Part shown: positions 1 through 8,137 of the stretch, one piece after another
Layout of the letters: every line of letters starts with the position of its first letter
Numbering within the stretch: position 1 is the stretch's first letter
NCBI GenBank assembly: GCA_035530195.1
Contig: DATKVG010000160.1
Coordinates: 11,325 to 75,324, forward strand
Direction: 5' to 3'
DNA: 64,000 nucleotides
Source: JAPLKX01 sp035530195
GTDB lineage: Bacteria > Hydrogenedentota > Hydrogenedentia > Hydrogenedentales > SLHB01
Program-made: the position numbers and the translations under genes
The notes under the pieces: model-generated
Databases searched by the model: none
Told to the model about the DNA's origin: nothing
The model's input: the letters and a program-made list of their open reading frames with translations, nothing else

Positions 1-2
1 TG

Positions 3-392
3 TACTTTTCGCAGCAGTGCGTGTTTCGGCTTGCGCCGCGCGCCGGCATCGACATACCCGAAGACATCGCCGACGCGGAAAAACTCGAGATGGTGCAGGA
101 CCGGCTCGAGGCGGGCGACGACGGGGCGCGAAAGATCTGGCAGAGCATCGGCTATTACATGGGCTACGGCATCGCCCATTACGCGGACTTCTACAAACTG
201 CGGCACGTGTTGATCCTGGGCAGGTGCACGTCGGGGTCGGGCGGCCAGATCATTTTGGACGGCGCCAATGAAGTGCTGCGTGGAAATTTTGTGGGGTTGG
301 CGGACGATATCCAGATCCAACTGCCCGATGAGAAGAGCCGGCGTGTCGGCCAATCGATTGCGGCGGCCAGCTTGCCGGCCCTGAACAAGTAG
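3..392 (+). CDS. ROK-family protein (sugar kinase-like), C-terminal part
   Basis: The frame is open from the window edge, so this is the last 129 codons of a longer gene; the GTG at 21 is internal. The visible part reads as the C-terminal lobe of ROK sugar kinases and regulators: a helix ending KIWQSIGYYMGYGIAHYADF, then a strand with LILGRCTSGSGG, followed by IILDGANEVLR. The N-terminal ATP site and zinc motif would lie outside the window, so kinase versus non-catalytic regulator cannot be decided. The PIG-L deacetylase gene follows after 34 bases on the same strand, which suggests a shared role in amino-sugar or glycan turnover (inference). Confidence 0.75.
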   Translation, partial: YFSQQCVFRLAPRAGIDIPEDIADAEKLEMVQDRLEAGDDGARKIWQSIGYYMGYGIAHYADFYKLRHVLILGRCTSGSGGQIILDGANEVLRGNFVGLADDIQIQLPDEKSRRVGQSIAAASLPALNK

Positions 393-426
393 CAGCGACA
401 GCGCATATCACGCGGAGGATGCGGCA

Positions 427-1275
427 ATGAAATTTCGGCTGGATTCGGCAGAGCTTTTTGTGCCCGATGGGGCGCCGATGCCGGGTGCGCTCGAGCGGAC
501 GACGCACATGGCGGTCGGGGCGCATCAGGACGACCTCGAGATCATGGCGGCCGCGGCCATCCTTGAGTGCTTTCAACAGGATGACAAGTGGTTTGCGGGC
601 GTCGTGGTCACCAACGGCAGCGGCTGCCCGCGCGACAACCTCTACAAGGATTACACCGACGACCAGATGCGCGTGGTCCGGCGCAAGGAACAGAAAAAGG
701 CCGCGGTGGTCGGCGAGTATTCGGCGCTGGCGCTGCTCGACTATCCCAGCGGGTCGGTCAGGAATCCCGCCGACAAGGGGCCGGTCGAAGATCTGGTTCA
801 ACTGCTGAGGGCGGCGCGGCCGGAGGTTGTTTACACCCACAATCTCGCCGACAAGCACGACACCCACGTTGGTGTGGCCATCAAGCTGATCGAGGCGGTG
901 CGCAGAATCCCGGCAGGCGAACGGCCGCGCAAGGTGTACGGGTGTGAGGTGTGGCGGGACCTGGATTGGATGACGGACGCAGATAAAGTCGCGTTTAACG
1001 TTTCGGGCCACGAGAACCTTGAGGCGGCGCTGCTGGGCGTGTTCGACTCGCAGATCGCCGGGGGTAAGCGGTACGACTTGGCCACGATGGGCCGGCGCAA
1101 GGCCAACGCGACATATTTCACGGCCTACGGCACGGATGAAACCACGGGGCTTAGTCTCGCGATGGACCTGACGCCGCTGGTGGAAGATCCTTCACTGGAC
1201 ATCGCGCAGTTCGTGTTGGAGTTCATCGAGCGGTTCAGGGGCGAAGTGGCCGGCAGGATCAAGAAGTTGATGTAG
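427..1275 (+). CDS. PIG-L (LmbE) family deacetylase
   Basis: A 282-residue protein of the PIG-L/LmbE zinc deacetylase family, which removes acetyl groups from GlcNAc-type sugars or other N-acetyl substrates. The metal site is visible: GAHQDD at 31-36 (His33, Asp36) and the distal His in HDTHVG at 144-149; Asp35 is the expected general base. The ATG at 427 follows GGAGG (414-418). No signal peptide is seen, so it is probably cytoplasmic. It is co-directional with the ROK gene upstream, which fits handling of an N-acetylated sugar, but the substrate cannot be read from the sequence. Family assignment is firm, specificity is open. Confidence 0.88.
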   Translation: MKFRLDSAELFVPDGAPMPGALERTTHMAVGAHQDDLEIMAAAAILECFQQDDKWFAGVVVTNGSGCPRDNLYKDYTDDQMRVVRRKEQKKAAVVGEYSALALLDYPSGSVRNPADKGPVEDLVQLLRAARPEVVYTHNLADKHDTHVGVAIKLIEAVRRIPAGERPRKVYGCEVWRDLDWMTDADKVAFNVSGHENLEAALLGVFDSQIAGGKRYDLATMGRRKANATYFTAYGTDETTGLSLAMDLTPLVEDPSLDIAQFVLEFIERFRGEVAGRIKKLM

Positions 1276-1320
1276 GATCGGACAGATCCGACGGATCCGA
1301 CGGATCGGACGGATAGGACC
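1276..1320. repeat. 9-bp tandem repeat, five units (GATCSGACR)
   Basis: Five consecutive 9-bp units fill the gap between the deacetylase and the binding-protein gene: GATCGGACA, GATCCGACG twice, GATCGGACG and a degenerate GATAGGACC. The last unit supplies the AGGA that sits just before the TTG start at 1323. The array is also self-complementary (GATCCGAC with its inverse). Confidence 0.85.
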
Positions 1321-1322
1321 TT

Positions 1323-2237
1323 TTGGACGCCATAGGACGAACAGGGCACTTACTAAGCGCGTTAGCGACTATTGCGCTGGTTGCCGTTGTGCCGGCAGGA
1401 TGTGGCAACCCTGTTGCGCCCGCGAAGCCCCACGGCATCATAACGCTGGCGCCGCACCTGACTGAAACCGTCTTTGCCCTCGGCCAGGGCAGCCGCGTGA
1501 TCGCCGTCGGCTCGTATGACGACTATCCGCCTGAGGTGGCCGCGCTGCCCAAGGCGGGGGGGTACGTCGACCCGGACCTCGAGAAAATCAGCTTGCTCAA
1601 TCCGGAACTGTTGATCGTGCAGGGGCGCCACCCGAAAATCACGGAGTACGCCAAGCTCAAAGGGGTGCCGCTGCTCAGCGTCAATATGGACAGCCTGGAC
1701 GGCATCGACAAAGGCATCGGCGAGATCGGCCGGGCGCTGGGTTGCGAGCAGGAAGCGGAAGAGTTGTGGGGGCGCATTTGCGACGAACTCGACCAGGTGC
1801 GCGCGTCCGTGGCAGGCCTGCCGCGGCCGAAGGTGCTCATTATCACGATGCGCCATGACCACACGCTCAACACGATTTACACGGCGCACGGCGGGTCGTT
1901 CGTATCGGAGTTGGTCGGCGTGGCCGGGGGAGACAACATCTACGCGGATGCGCCTACCACCTATCCCGAAGCGTCCAAGGAAACGGTCGTGTTGAAAGCG
2001 CCCGAGGTTATCCTCGAGTTTCATGCGGGCGAGAAAATAGACGTCCGGGAGCGGCAGTGGTTCATCGAGGATTGGCGGCAGTTGCCGTCGCTGCCGGCAG
2101 TTCAAAACGGGCGCGTGTACGTGATCACGGAGCCGCACGCGGTACGGCCGGGGCCGCGGATCGGCGAAATAGCCCGGCTGCTCGCGGGCCTGCTGCATCC
2201 GGACGCGGCGCGCAACGCTGAGGCGCCCACGTCATGA
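1323..2237 (+). CDS. BtuF/FhuD-type substrate-binding lipoprotein of an ABC importer
   Basis: A 304-residue periplasmic-binding protein of the helical-backbone cluster that serves BtuCD/FhuBCD-type importers for cobalamin, haem or Fe-siderophores. The N-terminus is a lipoprotein signal ending VVPAGC (Cys27). The fold signature follows: IITLAPHLTETVFALG at about 39-54, then GGYVDPDLEKI, LLIVQGRH and the late VSELVG region. TTG at 1323 is the only start that gives a signal peptide, because a stop lies in frame at 1314. The ATP-binding gene overlaps its stop (ATGA), so this is the first gene of a three-gene importer operon. No cobalamin riboswitch or Fur box is seen in the 48-bp leader; the ligand is undetermined. 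Confidence 0.86.
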   Translation: MDAIGRTGHLLSALATIALVAVVPAGCGNPVAPAKPHGIITLAPHLTETVFALGQGSRVIAVGSYDDYPPEVAALPKAGGYVDPDLEKISLLNPELLIVQGRHPKITEYAKLKGVPLLSVNMDSLDGIDKGIGEIGRALGCEQEAEELWGRICDELDQVRASVAGLPRPKVLIITMRHDHTLNTIYTAHGGSFVSELVGVAGGDNIYADAPTTYPEASKETVVLKAPEVILEFHAGEKIDVRERQWFIEDWRQLPSLPAVQNGRVYVITEPHAVRPGPRIGEIARLLAGLLHPDAARNAEAPTS

Positions 2238-3112
2238 TGGCCAATCTTAAAGCGGAGTCGGTAAGTTTTGCTTACGAACCCGGCCGGCCCGTGTTCAAGG
2301 CCGTTGACGCGTCGGTGGCGGGCGGCGAAACCGTCGGTCTCGTCGGGCCGAACGGGTCGGGGAAAAGCACGCTGCTTCGCGTGATGTGCGGCCTGCTGCG
2401 CCCGCGGCGCGGCGCCGTGTTGCTGAACGGCAAGCCGCTTTCGGCCTACGGCGGGAGGGATCGGGCGCGGCGTGTGGCGTTTTTGCCGCAGGCGGTGAAC
2501 CCGGCGTTTGCGCTAAGCGTGTTCGAGGTCGTCTGCCTGGGAAGGTACCCGCACATGGGCGCGTTCGGCGCGTTCGGCCCGCGCGATAAAGAAGCCGCGG
2601 AACGGTGCATGCGCGACACCGAGGTCGAATACCTGCGGGCGCGCGGTTTCCTCACGTTGTCGGGCGGCGAACGACAGCGCGTGCTGCTGGCCAGCATCCT
2701 GGCGCAGGAGCCGGATATTCTGTTGCTCGACGAGCCGACTTCCGCCCTCGATATCCACCACCAGATCGAAATCTTCTCGCTGCTCGACCGGCTCGCGCAC
2801 AATCGGCCCGCCGGGTACGGCATCCTGGTTGTCACGCATGACCTCAATCTGGCGGCGCGGTTCTGCGACCGCATCCTCTTGCTTGGACTTGATCAGTTGA
2901 TGCTGGCGGAAGGCCCGCACGACGCCGTGCTTACAGAACCGCTGCTTTCCCACGCATACGGCGCACCCATCAGGGTTTCGCGCCATCCGGAGACGGGCGC
3001 CCCACTGGTTTGGGCGGAAGCGCCGCGGGAAAGGGGGAACACACCAAACAACGATGAAAAAAGGGACACCCCCAAACTGCCGGGGGCGTCCCGACAGGGA
3101 GGCGCGCCATGA
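2234..3112 (+). CDS. ABC importer ATP-binding protein, BtuD/FhuC type
   Basis: A 292-residue ATPase of the iron-chelate/vitamin B12 importer group. Walker A GPNGSGKS is at 38-45, the Q-loop FLPQ at about 83-86, the signature LSGGERQ at 142-148, Walker B DILLLDEP at 161-168 and the H-loop VVTHD near 203. It overlaps the binding-protein gene by ATGA and the permease start by ATGA, so all three are translationally coupled. The last ~28 residues (after WAEAP) are a charged, Pro/Gly-rich tail not expected in the family; the DNA there contains an 11-bp stem hairpin at 3063-3092. Confidence 0.92.
   Translation: MMANLKAESVSFAYEPGRPVFKAVDASVAGGETVGLVGPNGSGKSTLLRVMCGLLRPRRGAVLLNGKPLSAYGGRDRARRVAFLPQAVNPAFALSVFEVVCLGRYPHMGAFGAFGPRDKEAAERCMRDTEVEYLRARGFLTLSGGERQRVLLASILAQEPDILLLDEPTSALDIHHQIEIFSLLDRLAHNRPAGYGILVVTHDLNLAARFCDRILLLGLDQLMLAEGPHDAVLTEPLLSHAYGAPIRVSRHPETGAPLVWAEAPRERGNTPNNDEKRDTPKLPGASRQGGAP
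3063..3092 (+). other. GC-rich hairpin inside the 3' end of the ABC ATPase gene
   Basis: GGGACACCCCC (3063-3073) can pair with GGGGGCGTCCC (3082-3092) with one A-C mismatch and an 8-base loop. It lies in the atypical C-terminal tail codons, 16 bases before the permease ATG. It might tune expression between ATPase and permease, or mark a small inserted repeat. Confidence 0.6.
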
Positions 3113-4137
3113 GAAGGGCGCGCAATATGGCCGCAGCGGGCTTGATCGTTGCCAGCATCGGGCTGGTCGTGCTGAGCTTGCTGGTGGGCACGGAGCGGGT
3201 CGACCTTGGCCAGGCGTGGCGCGAATGGCGGGACGGGCTGCCGCCGTCGCAGGCGCCGATGCTGGGCATCCTCGTGGACCAGCGCCTGCCCAGAACGCTG
3301 GCCGCGCTGATCGTGGGCTGCGGCCTGGCGCTGGCGGGCGCGGCGTTCCAGGCGATGCTGCGCAACCCGCTCGCGGAACCGTACACGCTCGGCGTGGCCA
3401 GTTTCGGCGCGCTGGGCGCATGGACCGCCACGATCCTGATTGGCGCGTACGGATTCCCGGCCTACCTGCTTGGCCTGCCGACAATCCAGTTGCTGGCGTT
3501 CGTGTTTGCGGAACTGGACATCATTATCGTGTACCTGCTGGCGGCTCACCGCGACCGGATCTCGCCATCGGTTCTATTACTGGGCGGCATAACCATGGGG
3601 ATGCTGGCGAACGGGGGCATCCTGTTCATGCGCTACCTCGCCGACCCCAACCGGGTCGTGATGATGGACCGATGGCTGATGGGCGGGGTGGACGTGCTGG
3701 GCTACCGGCCGGTGCTTACGCTGCTGGTGGGCGTGGCGCCGTGCGCCGTGGTCCTGCTTGCGCAAGCCCCGAAGTTCGATCAGCTCGGGTTCGGGCCGGA
3801 ACTTGCGGCGGGCCGTGGCGTCAACGTGAGGCTGCTGCAGGTGACGACGTTCGTCGTTGGCTCGCTGATGACGGCGGTGGCGGTTTCCGTGGTGGGTACA
3901 ATCGCATTTGTGGGCCTGATAGTCCCGCACATTGTCCGCAGCATCACGGGATCGCGCCACCGGCTTCTGATGCCGGTCAGCGCGGTTGCGGGCGGGGGTT
4001 TTCTCTGTTTTTGTGATATCATAGCCCGCAAGATATTACCCGGCGAGACTCCGATCGGAATCGTGACGACGCTGCTGGGCGCCCCATTTTTCCTCTACCT
4101 GCTGCTGCGCAGGCGATTCACCGACTGGGATGCCTGA
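3109..4137 (+). CDS. FecCD/BtuC-family ABC importer permease
   Basis: A 342-residue polytopic inner-membrane permease. Diagnostic family stretches are RLPRTLAALIVGCGLALAGA at about 63-82, LRNPLAEPYTLGVASFGALGA, the FVGLIVPHIVR coupling segment with the following TGSRHRLLMP, and a C-terminal LPGETPIGIVTTLLGAPFF. About nine to ten hydrophobic segments are visible, as expected for BtuC. It starts inside the stop of the ATPase gene (ATGA) and closes the importer operon. Cobalamin, haem and siderophore uptake remain alternatives; a cobalamin-salvage neighbourhood is not visible here. Confidence 0.92.
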   Translation: MRRARNMAAAGLIVASIGLVVLSLLVGTERVDLGQAWREWRDGLPPSQAPMLGILVDQRLPRTLAALIVGCGLALAGAAFQAMLRNPLAEPYTLGVASFGALGAWTATILIGAYGFPAYLLGLPTIQLLAFVFAELDIIIVYLLAAHRDRISPSVLLLGGITMGMLANGGILFMRYLADPNRVVMMDRWLMGGVDVLGYRPVLTLLVGVAPCAVVLLAQAPKFDQLGFGPELAAGRGVNVRLLQVTTFVVGSLMTAVAVSVVGTIAFVGLIVPHIVRSITGSRHRLLMPVSAVAGGGFLCFCDIIARKILPGETPIGIVTTLLGAPFFLYLLLRRRFTDWDA

Positions 4138-4382
4138 CTTAGGGCGGCGGAGCCGCAACCGAATCGGGTTTGGGGTATCGGGTATGGGGTTTGGGGTTAA
4201 GGATAAAGGATGAAGGATGAAAAACAACTGCGGAGACGCTGAGAACGCAGAGAGACAGGCATGACTTGCTTGTCCCCAATGGTCCCCATTGTCTCATGCA
4301 ATTTTTTCGAAAAATACAGGGTGTTGGCGGATAGTAGTACCGAAGCCGGCCTTTTTGTTCGGCCGTGAGAAGGGAGTAAAAG
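4138..4382. repeat. Repeat-rich intergenic gap after the importer operon
   Basis: No gene is seen. The gap holds a G-rich tandem block at 4165-4200 built from GGGTTTGGGGTATC-like words, a GGATAAAGGATGAAGGATGA block (4201-4220), a copy of the 9-bp AGAACGC family (4225-4258), a small hairpin CAATGG-TCC-CCATTG at 4277-4291 with flanking GTCCCC words, and a palindrome ATTTTTTCGAAAAAT at 4301-4315 that could help end importer transcription. Confidence 0.65.
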
Positions 4383-5636
4383 ATGCACAAGCGGTTCATG
4401 TTCAGCCTCCTCACATCCATTCTGGCGATTTTGCTGGCCACCGCCGCGATAGCCGCCGAGGCCCCCACATTATTGGTCGGAGCCTCGTCCGCTCCGGTTA
4501 ATCCGCCGGCTGGGACTTTTCTTGCCGGTTACGATCTGAACAGGGCTTCGACGGGCGTCCACGACGATTTGTCTGCGAAAGCGGTTGTGTTCAGCGACGG
4601 GACGACTTCGGTGGCGCTCGTGGTTATTGACAGCGTGAGCATCCAGTACAACACCGCGTGCGAGATTCGGGCGGCGGCGGCGCAGCTTCTCAAGACGCCT
4701 TCGCTACCCCCGCGGCAGATCGTCGTTCAGTCCACGCACACCCACGCCGCCCCCGATACCATCGGCATATACGGGCCTAACGAGACGACGTGCGGGCGCA
4801 ACCCCGAGTACATGAAACGGCTTGTCGAGACGGCCGCGCAGCAGGTGGCCAAAGCGGTCGATATTATGAAGCCGGCCAGCGCCGCGTTCAGCCGGTCGCA
4901 GTGCGCCGGGTGGGCCGTCAACGACAGCGAGCCCGCCAACGTCGACAACTCCGTCACGGTCATGCAGTTCCTCGACAAGGACGGCAAGTCCATCGCCACG
5001 CTCACGAATTTCGCATGCCACCCGACTGTCCTCGACGGCGACAATACGCTCACGAGCGCCGACTGGGTGGCGTCGTTTTACAAATCGATGTCGGCGAAGC
5101 TGCCGGGCGAGCACCTGTTTTTGCAGGGGGCAATCGGCTGCTGGATGCAGCCGAACACGCCCGAGCGCACGTTCGACTTGGCAAAGAAGTACGGCGAAGA
5201 CCTCGCAGCAAAGACGCTCGCGGCGCTCGAGCAGGAGACGTTCCTGACCGACACCCGCGTCCGGTTTGCGAGCCGCGTGTTCAACATGCCGATCGCAAAC
5301 GACAACTTCAAGGGAATGAGCCAGGCGGGGCTGGTACCGCGGAGTTTCGCCGATTCGGTTGAAACGGAAGCGGCCTGGTTTGCCATAGGCCCGGCGCAAT
5401 TCGCCACGCACCTCGGCGAGACCGCGCCGGTTTTCGCCGCCCAGACGCGCGGACTCATGGACACCGAACCGAAGTTTATCCTCGGCCTCGGCCTCGACCA
5501 TCTCGGCTACATCTGCCCGCCGGACTACTTCGTCAACACCGACAAATACCCCCACGCCAAGTATCTGGTCAGCATGTCGCCCTGCCCACAGGCCGGGCCT
5601 GTGATGATGGAAGCGCTGAAATCGATCATCCCATAA
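4383..5636 (+). CDS. Secreted neutral/alkaline ceramidase-like protein (N-terminal domain family)
   Basis: A 417-residue protein with a Sec signal peptide (MHKRFMFSLLTSILAILLATAAIAAE). The mature part resembles the N-terminal domain of neutral/alkaline non-lysosomal ceramidases: VGASSAPVNPPAGTFLAGYD at about 32-51, DDLSAKAVVFSDG, and the metal-binding STHTHAAPDT near 116-125, with a second His in NFACHPTVL near 212. These residues match the Zn site of the family. Environmental members of this length lack the C-terminal ceramidase domain, and their substrate is unknown. The start follows GGGAG (4372-4376). The IS110 element lies directly downstream. Confidence 0.8.
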   Translation: MHKRFMFSLLTSILAILLATAAIAAEAPTLLVGASSAPVNPPAGTFLAGYDLNRASTGVHDDLSAKAVVFSDGTTSVALVVIDSVSIQYNTACEIRAAAAQLLKTPSLPPRQIVVQSTHTHAAPDTIGIYGPNETTCGRNPEYMKRLVETAAQQVAKAVDIMKPASAAFSRSQCAGWAVNDSEPANVDNSVTVMQFLDKDGKSIATLTNFACHPTVLDGDNTLTSADWVASFYKSMSAKLPGEHLFLQGAIGCWMQPNTPERTFDLAKKYGEDLAAKTLAALEQETFLTDTRVRFASRVFNMPIANDNFKGMSQAGLVPRSFADSVETEAAWFAIGPAQFATHLGETAPVFAAQTRGLMDTEPKFILGLGLDHLGYICPPDYFVNTDKYPHAKYLVSMSPCPQAGPVMMEALKSIIP

Positions 5637-5652
5637 GCGAAGTCGGCCCTTG

Positions 5653-5658
5653 TATGAT
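5653..5658 (+). promoter_or_regulatory. TATGAT -10-like box at the left end of the IS110 element
   Basis: TGTATGATAC sits about 15 bases downstream of the probable left end. No good -35 is present at 5630-5636. In characterised IS110 elements a promoter for the guide RNA forms when right and left ends join in the circular intermediate. A TTGATT at 7026-7031 in the right end could supply the -35, but this depends on the true element ends. Speculative. Confidence 0.3.
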
Positions 5659-5750
5659 ACTTCCCGGACCTGAGAGACACAAGAGAGTCGTCGTAGTAGC
5701 CGGTTTTCTTTTTGGTTCTTTTTCTTTTGTGGATAGCGGTGGATAAGTGG

Positions 5751-5950
5751 ATAAGCCGGCGTCGGCCGGCTCCGAGATAGTCCTCTCGCATGGCCGTGTG
5801 AGAGGATAGGGCCGGAGGCGGAGAAGCAAGTCGGCCTGGGACCTAGAAGCCCGTGCGGTAGGTTGTTCCCGCCTCCGGTCCGACGTGGTCCACCCAAAGA
5901 CCGGACACTATCGTGGGACGTGCCCCGAATGTACAAGGATGGTCAGGTGG
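5751..5950 (+). ncRNA. Candidate IS110 bridge RNA (structured leader)
   Basis: The transposase leader folds into closely packed stems: AGCCGGC/GCCGGCT with a 4-base loop (5754-5771); TCCTCTCGCA/TGTGAGAGGA with a 6-base loop and one G-U pair (5781-5806); and a 13-bp stem 5809-5821 with 5869-5881 (core CCGGAGGCGG/CCGCCTCCGG) that encloses a 47-base region with a minor 5-bp inner stem ACCTA/TAGGT (5841-5863). A third, weaker fold is possible at 5883-5950. A stem-flanked large internal loop is what known IS110 bridge RNAs use to bind target and donor DNA. RNA boundaries and the guide bases are not determined. Confidence 0.55.
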
Positions 5951-5976
5951 CCACAAAACTCGAGGGAGATTTTATC

Positions 5977-7029
5977 ATGAATGAGCAGCAATTGTATTGG
6001 GTGGGCATGGACGTCTCTGAGGCGCGTTTTGATGTGGCTTTGGCCAGCCCCGGACAGCATGCCAACCCGGAAACCATCCGGCGGCTTCCCGTCGGGACTT
6101 TCGTGCGCGATCCGCAAGGCGTGAAGGCGTTTGTGCAGTGGCTGCGCAAGCTTTTGCCGGGCTCCAAACCGCTGCCGATCCGCGGGGTGATGGAGGCCAC
6201 GGGAATCTATTCGATTCAACTGGCGGCCATGCTGAATAAACAGTATCCGGAACTTTGCCCGTCTATTGCCAACCCCCAGCAGACCTCGGCGTTTCGCGAC
6301 AGCCTGGGCCTGCGCAACAAAACGGACCGTCTGGACGCGCGGGCACTTGCGTTTTACGGCTTGAGCCACCAGCCGGACCCCTACGTACCCCTTTCGCCGG
6401 CCCAGGCGGAACTGCGCTCATTGAGCCGCTGCCGCGATGCCCTTGATGAACAGCGCGTGGCGCATGAAAACCAGCTGGAGCAGAAACCGGACTCGGCGCT
6501 TAGCCGCAGGCTCTTAAAGCAACTGGTGGCCAAGCTCAACAGGGACATGCAGAAACTCGAGAAGGAAATGAAACGCGTCATCCAATCCGATGCGGACTTG
6601 CATCGTGATTATGTGCTGATGACGAGCATTCCGGGTGTTGGATTCGTTACGGCCGCCACGACTCTGGCTGAGTTGGGTGACCTGCGCCGCTTTGCCAGTT
6701 CGCGTCAAATTGGCGCCACGGTGGGCGTCACTCCCAGCAAAAACGACTCCGGCAAATCCAGCCCGCCCGCGCACATGTCCAAGAAGGGCAATCCCCGTGT
6801 GCGGCGCATCCTGTACATGGCCGCCCTCTCCGCGAGTAAATATAACCCCCACTTAAGCTTGGTGTACGATCGACTGCTGGCTGGCGGCAAAGAACCCATG
6901 GTGGCCCTGGGGGCACTTATGCGCAAGCTTATCGTGCTCATGCGCGCTATTGTCGTTTCCGGACGAGCCTATGACCCCCTGTGGAAAACTTGTCCCAAAA
7001 AGAAACCTGTTGCCGCAAAAATCACTTGA
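5977..7029 (+). CDS. IS110-family transposase (DEDD recombinase), intact
   Basis: A 350-residue transposase. The N-terminal RuvC-like domain (DEDD_Tnp_IS110) has all four acidic residues: Asp12 in GMDVSE, Glu73 in VMEATGIY, Asp117 and Asp120 in NKTDRLDAR. The C-terminal Transposase_20 domain starts at SIPGVGFVTAATTLAELGD (about 217-235) and carries the conserved serine region SKNDSGKSS (254-262), where the nucleophilic Ser is expected. A coiled-coil-like segment lies between at about 155-205. The ATG at 5977 has GAGGGAG at 5962-5968; the frame is open further upstream, but that part is the structured RNA leader. Length and residues suggest an active enzyme. Confidence 0.93.
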   Translation: MNEQQLYWVGMDVSEARFDVALASPGQHANPETIRRLPVGTFVRDPQGVKAFVQWLRKLLPGSKPLPIRGVMEATGIYSIQLAAMLNKQYPELCPSIANPQQTSAFRDSLGLRNKTDRLDARALAFYGLSHQPDPYVPLSPAQAELRSLSRCRDALDEQRVAHENQLEQKPDSALSRRLLKQLVAKLNRDMQKLEKEMKRVIQSDADLHRDYVLMTSIPGVGFVTAATTLAELGDLRRFASSRQIGATVGVTPSKNDSGKSSPPAHMSKKGNPRVRRILYMAALSASKYNPHLSLVYDRLLAGGKEPMVALGALMRKLIVLMRAIVVSGRAYDPLWKTCPKKKPVAAKIT

Positions 7030-7117
7030 TTTTCAACACACTATCTACGACGTGTGGGGCGTGATCGTAATTGCTTCCAAGGGCCATTTAACGGGGGGAG
7101 GGATGGAGCATGATCGT

Positions 7118-8074
7118 ATGATGATGCGTCCGGTTTTATTGAGGGGGTTCACGCTGATAGAACTCTTGGTGGTGATTGGCATTATTGCAATCTTGGCGGC
7201 GCTCCTGCTTCCAGCGCTTTCTCGGGCGCGGGAATCGGCTCGGAAGGCATCCTGCGTAAACAACCTGAAGCAAATGGGGGTGATCTTCAAGATGTACGCA
7301 GGTGAAGCGCCCGGAGGAAAGTTTCCGCCGAGGATACGCTTGATTGACCTCTACATGCACCTTGATTTTTCCTGGTGCTACGCGGGAGACAAGCCTTTCA
7401 CCCCCGGACAAGTGAACTTTGACCTGCTGGGCAGCGTTGATCCGTTGGCGGTCTTTCCCGCGTACCTCGCGGACTACCACGTGCTGTATTGTCCGTCCAA
7501 CATCGAGAGCGACCCGGAAGACGCGCTGTACGTGCTTGAAAGCGCGCCCGGCGACCCCAAACCGTGCTCGTATGAGGGCCTTTTCATGGCTCCCGCGGCA
7601 TGCTATCAGTACATCGGCTATTTGTTCGACAAAGGCGACGATAGTGACACGCCTCTGCAATACGCGTACGAGCCGCAGATGTACGCCTTTATTCAATCAC
7701 GGCCGGCGACCAATCCCGAGGATACGGACCGCACCATTGAAATACCCGAACTTCAAGAGTACGGCAACGGCAGCACCGGCGTCATCCACCGGCTGCGTGA
7801 GGGGATCGAGCGCATCTGCATCACGGACGTCAACAATCCCGCCGCATCCGCGAACGCGCAAAGCGAGATTGCCGTGATGTGGGACCATTCGGGGACCGGC
7901 ATTATTGCGACCTTCGGCGGACCAGGGTCGAAGGCGCTCAACCACAACCGGGGGGCTAATGTTTTGTACATGGACGGGCACGTGGAGTTCGTGGATTATG
8001 TCACGCCCTACGGGAAGTTTCCCGTGACGTTCAGCACGTTCATTGGAGGCGATACCTTTCTGCCGTTTCCTTAG
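7118..8074 (+). CDS. DUF1559-type pseudopilin (type II secretion/T4P-like prepilin)
   Basis: A 318-residue protein with a class-III prepilin leader: LLRG^FTLIELLVVIGIIAIL, cleavage expected between Gly and Phe with the conserved Glu at +5, then one membrane helix and ALSRARESARKASCVNNLKQ, the hallmark of DUF1559 proteins that are greatly expanded in Planctomycetota, Lentisphaerota and Hydrogenedentota. The C-terminus has the usual HNRGANVLYMDGHVEFVDY motif. ATG at 7118 has GGAG at 7105-7108; an in-frame ATG at 7103 abuts its own GGAGGG and is less likely. It stands alone, just downstream of the IS110 element. Its role in the pseudopilus or surface is not known. Confidence 0.88.
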   Translation: MMMRPVLLRGFTLIELLVVIGIIAILAALLLPALSRARESARKASCVNNLKQMGVIFKMYAGEAPGGKFPPRIRLIDLYMHLDFSWCYAGDKPFTPGQVNFDLLGSVDPLAVFPAYLADYHVLYCPSNIESDPEDALYVLESAPGDPKPCSYEGLFMAPAACYQYIGYLFDKGDDSDTPLQYAYEPQMYAFIQSRPATNPEDTDRTIEIPELQEYGNGSTGVIHRLREGIERICITDVNNPAASANAQSEIAVMWDHSGTGIIATFGGPGSKALNHNRGANVLYMDGHVEFVDYVTPYGKFPVTFSTFIGGDTFLPFP

Positions 8075-8137
8075 GGGGATCAAAGGGACTAAAAAGACGT
8101 AAGGGACATAAGAAAAGCGGCCAACTGCGTAAGAAAA

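Larger units (their letters stand above)
5640..7080 (+). mobile_element. IS110-family insertion sequence (approximate limits)
   Basis: An insertion sequence with one transposase gene, a ~340-bp structured non-coding left end and a short right end. IS110 elements have no terminal inverted repeats and normally make no target duplication, so the exact ends cannot be set from one copy; the limits given are those forced by the flanking genes (ceramidase-like stop at 5636, pseudopilin start near 7118). The long left end places it with IS110-group elements, whose guide RNA lies upstream of the transposase, rather than the IS1111 group. Confidence 0.7.

Noticed and set aside
1276..1322. Cobalamin riboswitch or Fur box before the BtuF-type gene
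   Set aside because: The gap is 48 bases of tandem repeat; no room or match for either.
4165..4200. Telomere-like G-rich repeat
   Set aside because: Short, degenerate and internal to a chromosomal gap; better explained as one of several short tandem arrays.
5863..5976. Upstream in-frame extension of the IS110 transposase
   Set aside because: It falls in the structured RNA leader; the ATG at 5977 has its own Shine-Dalgarno and matches family N-termini.
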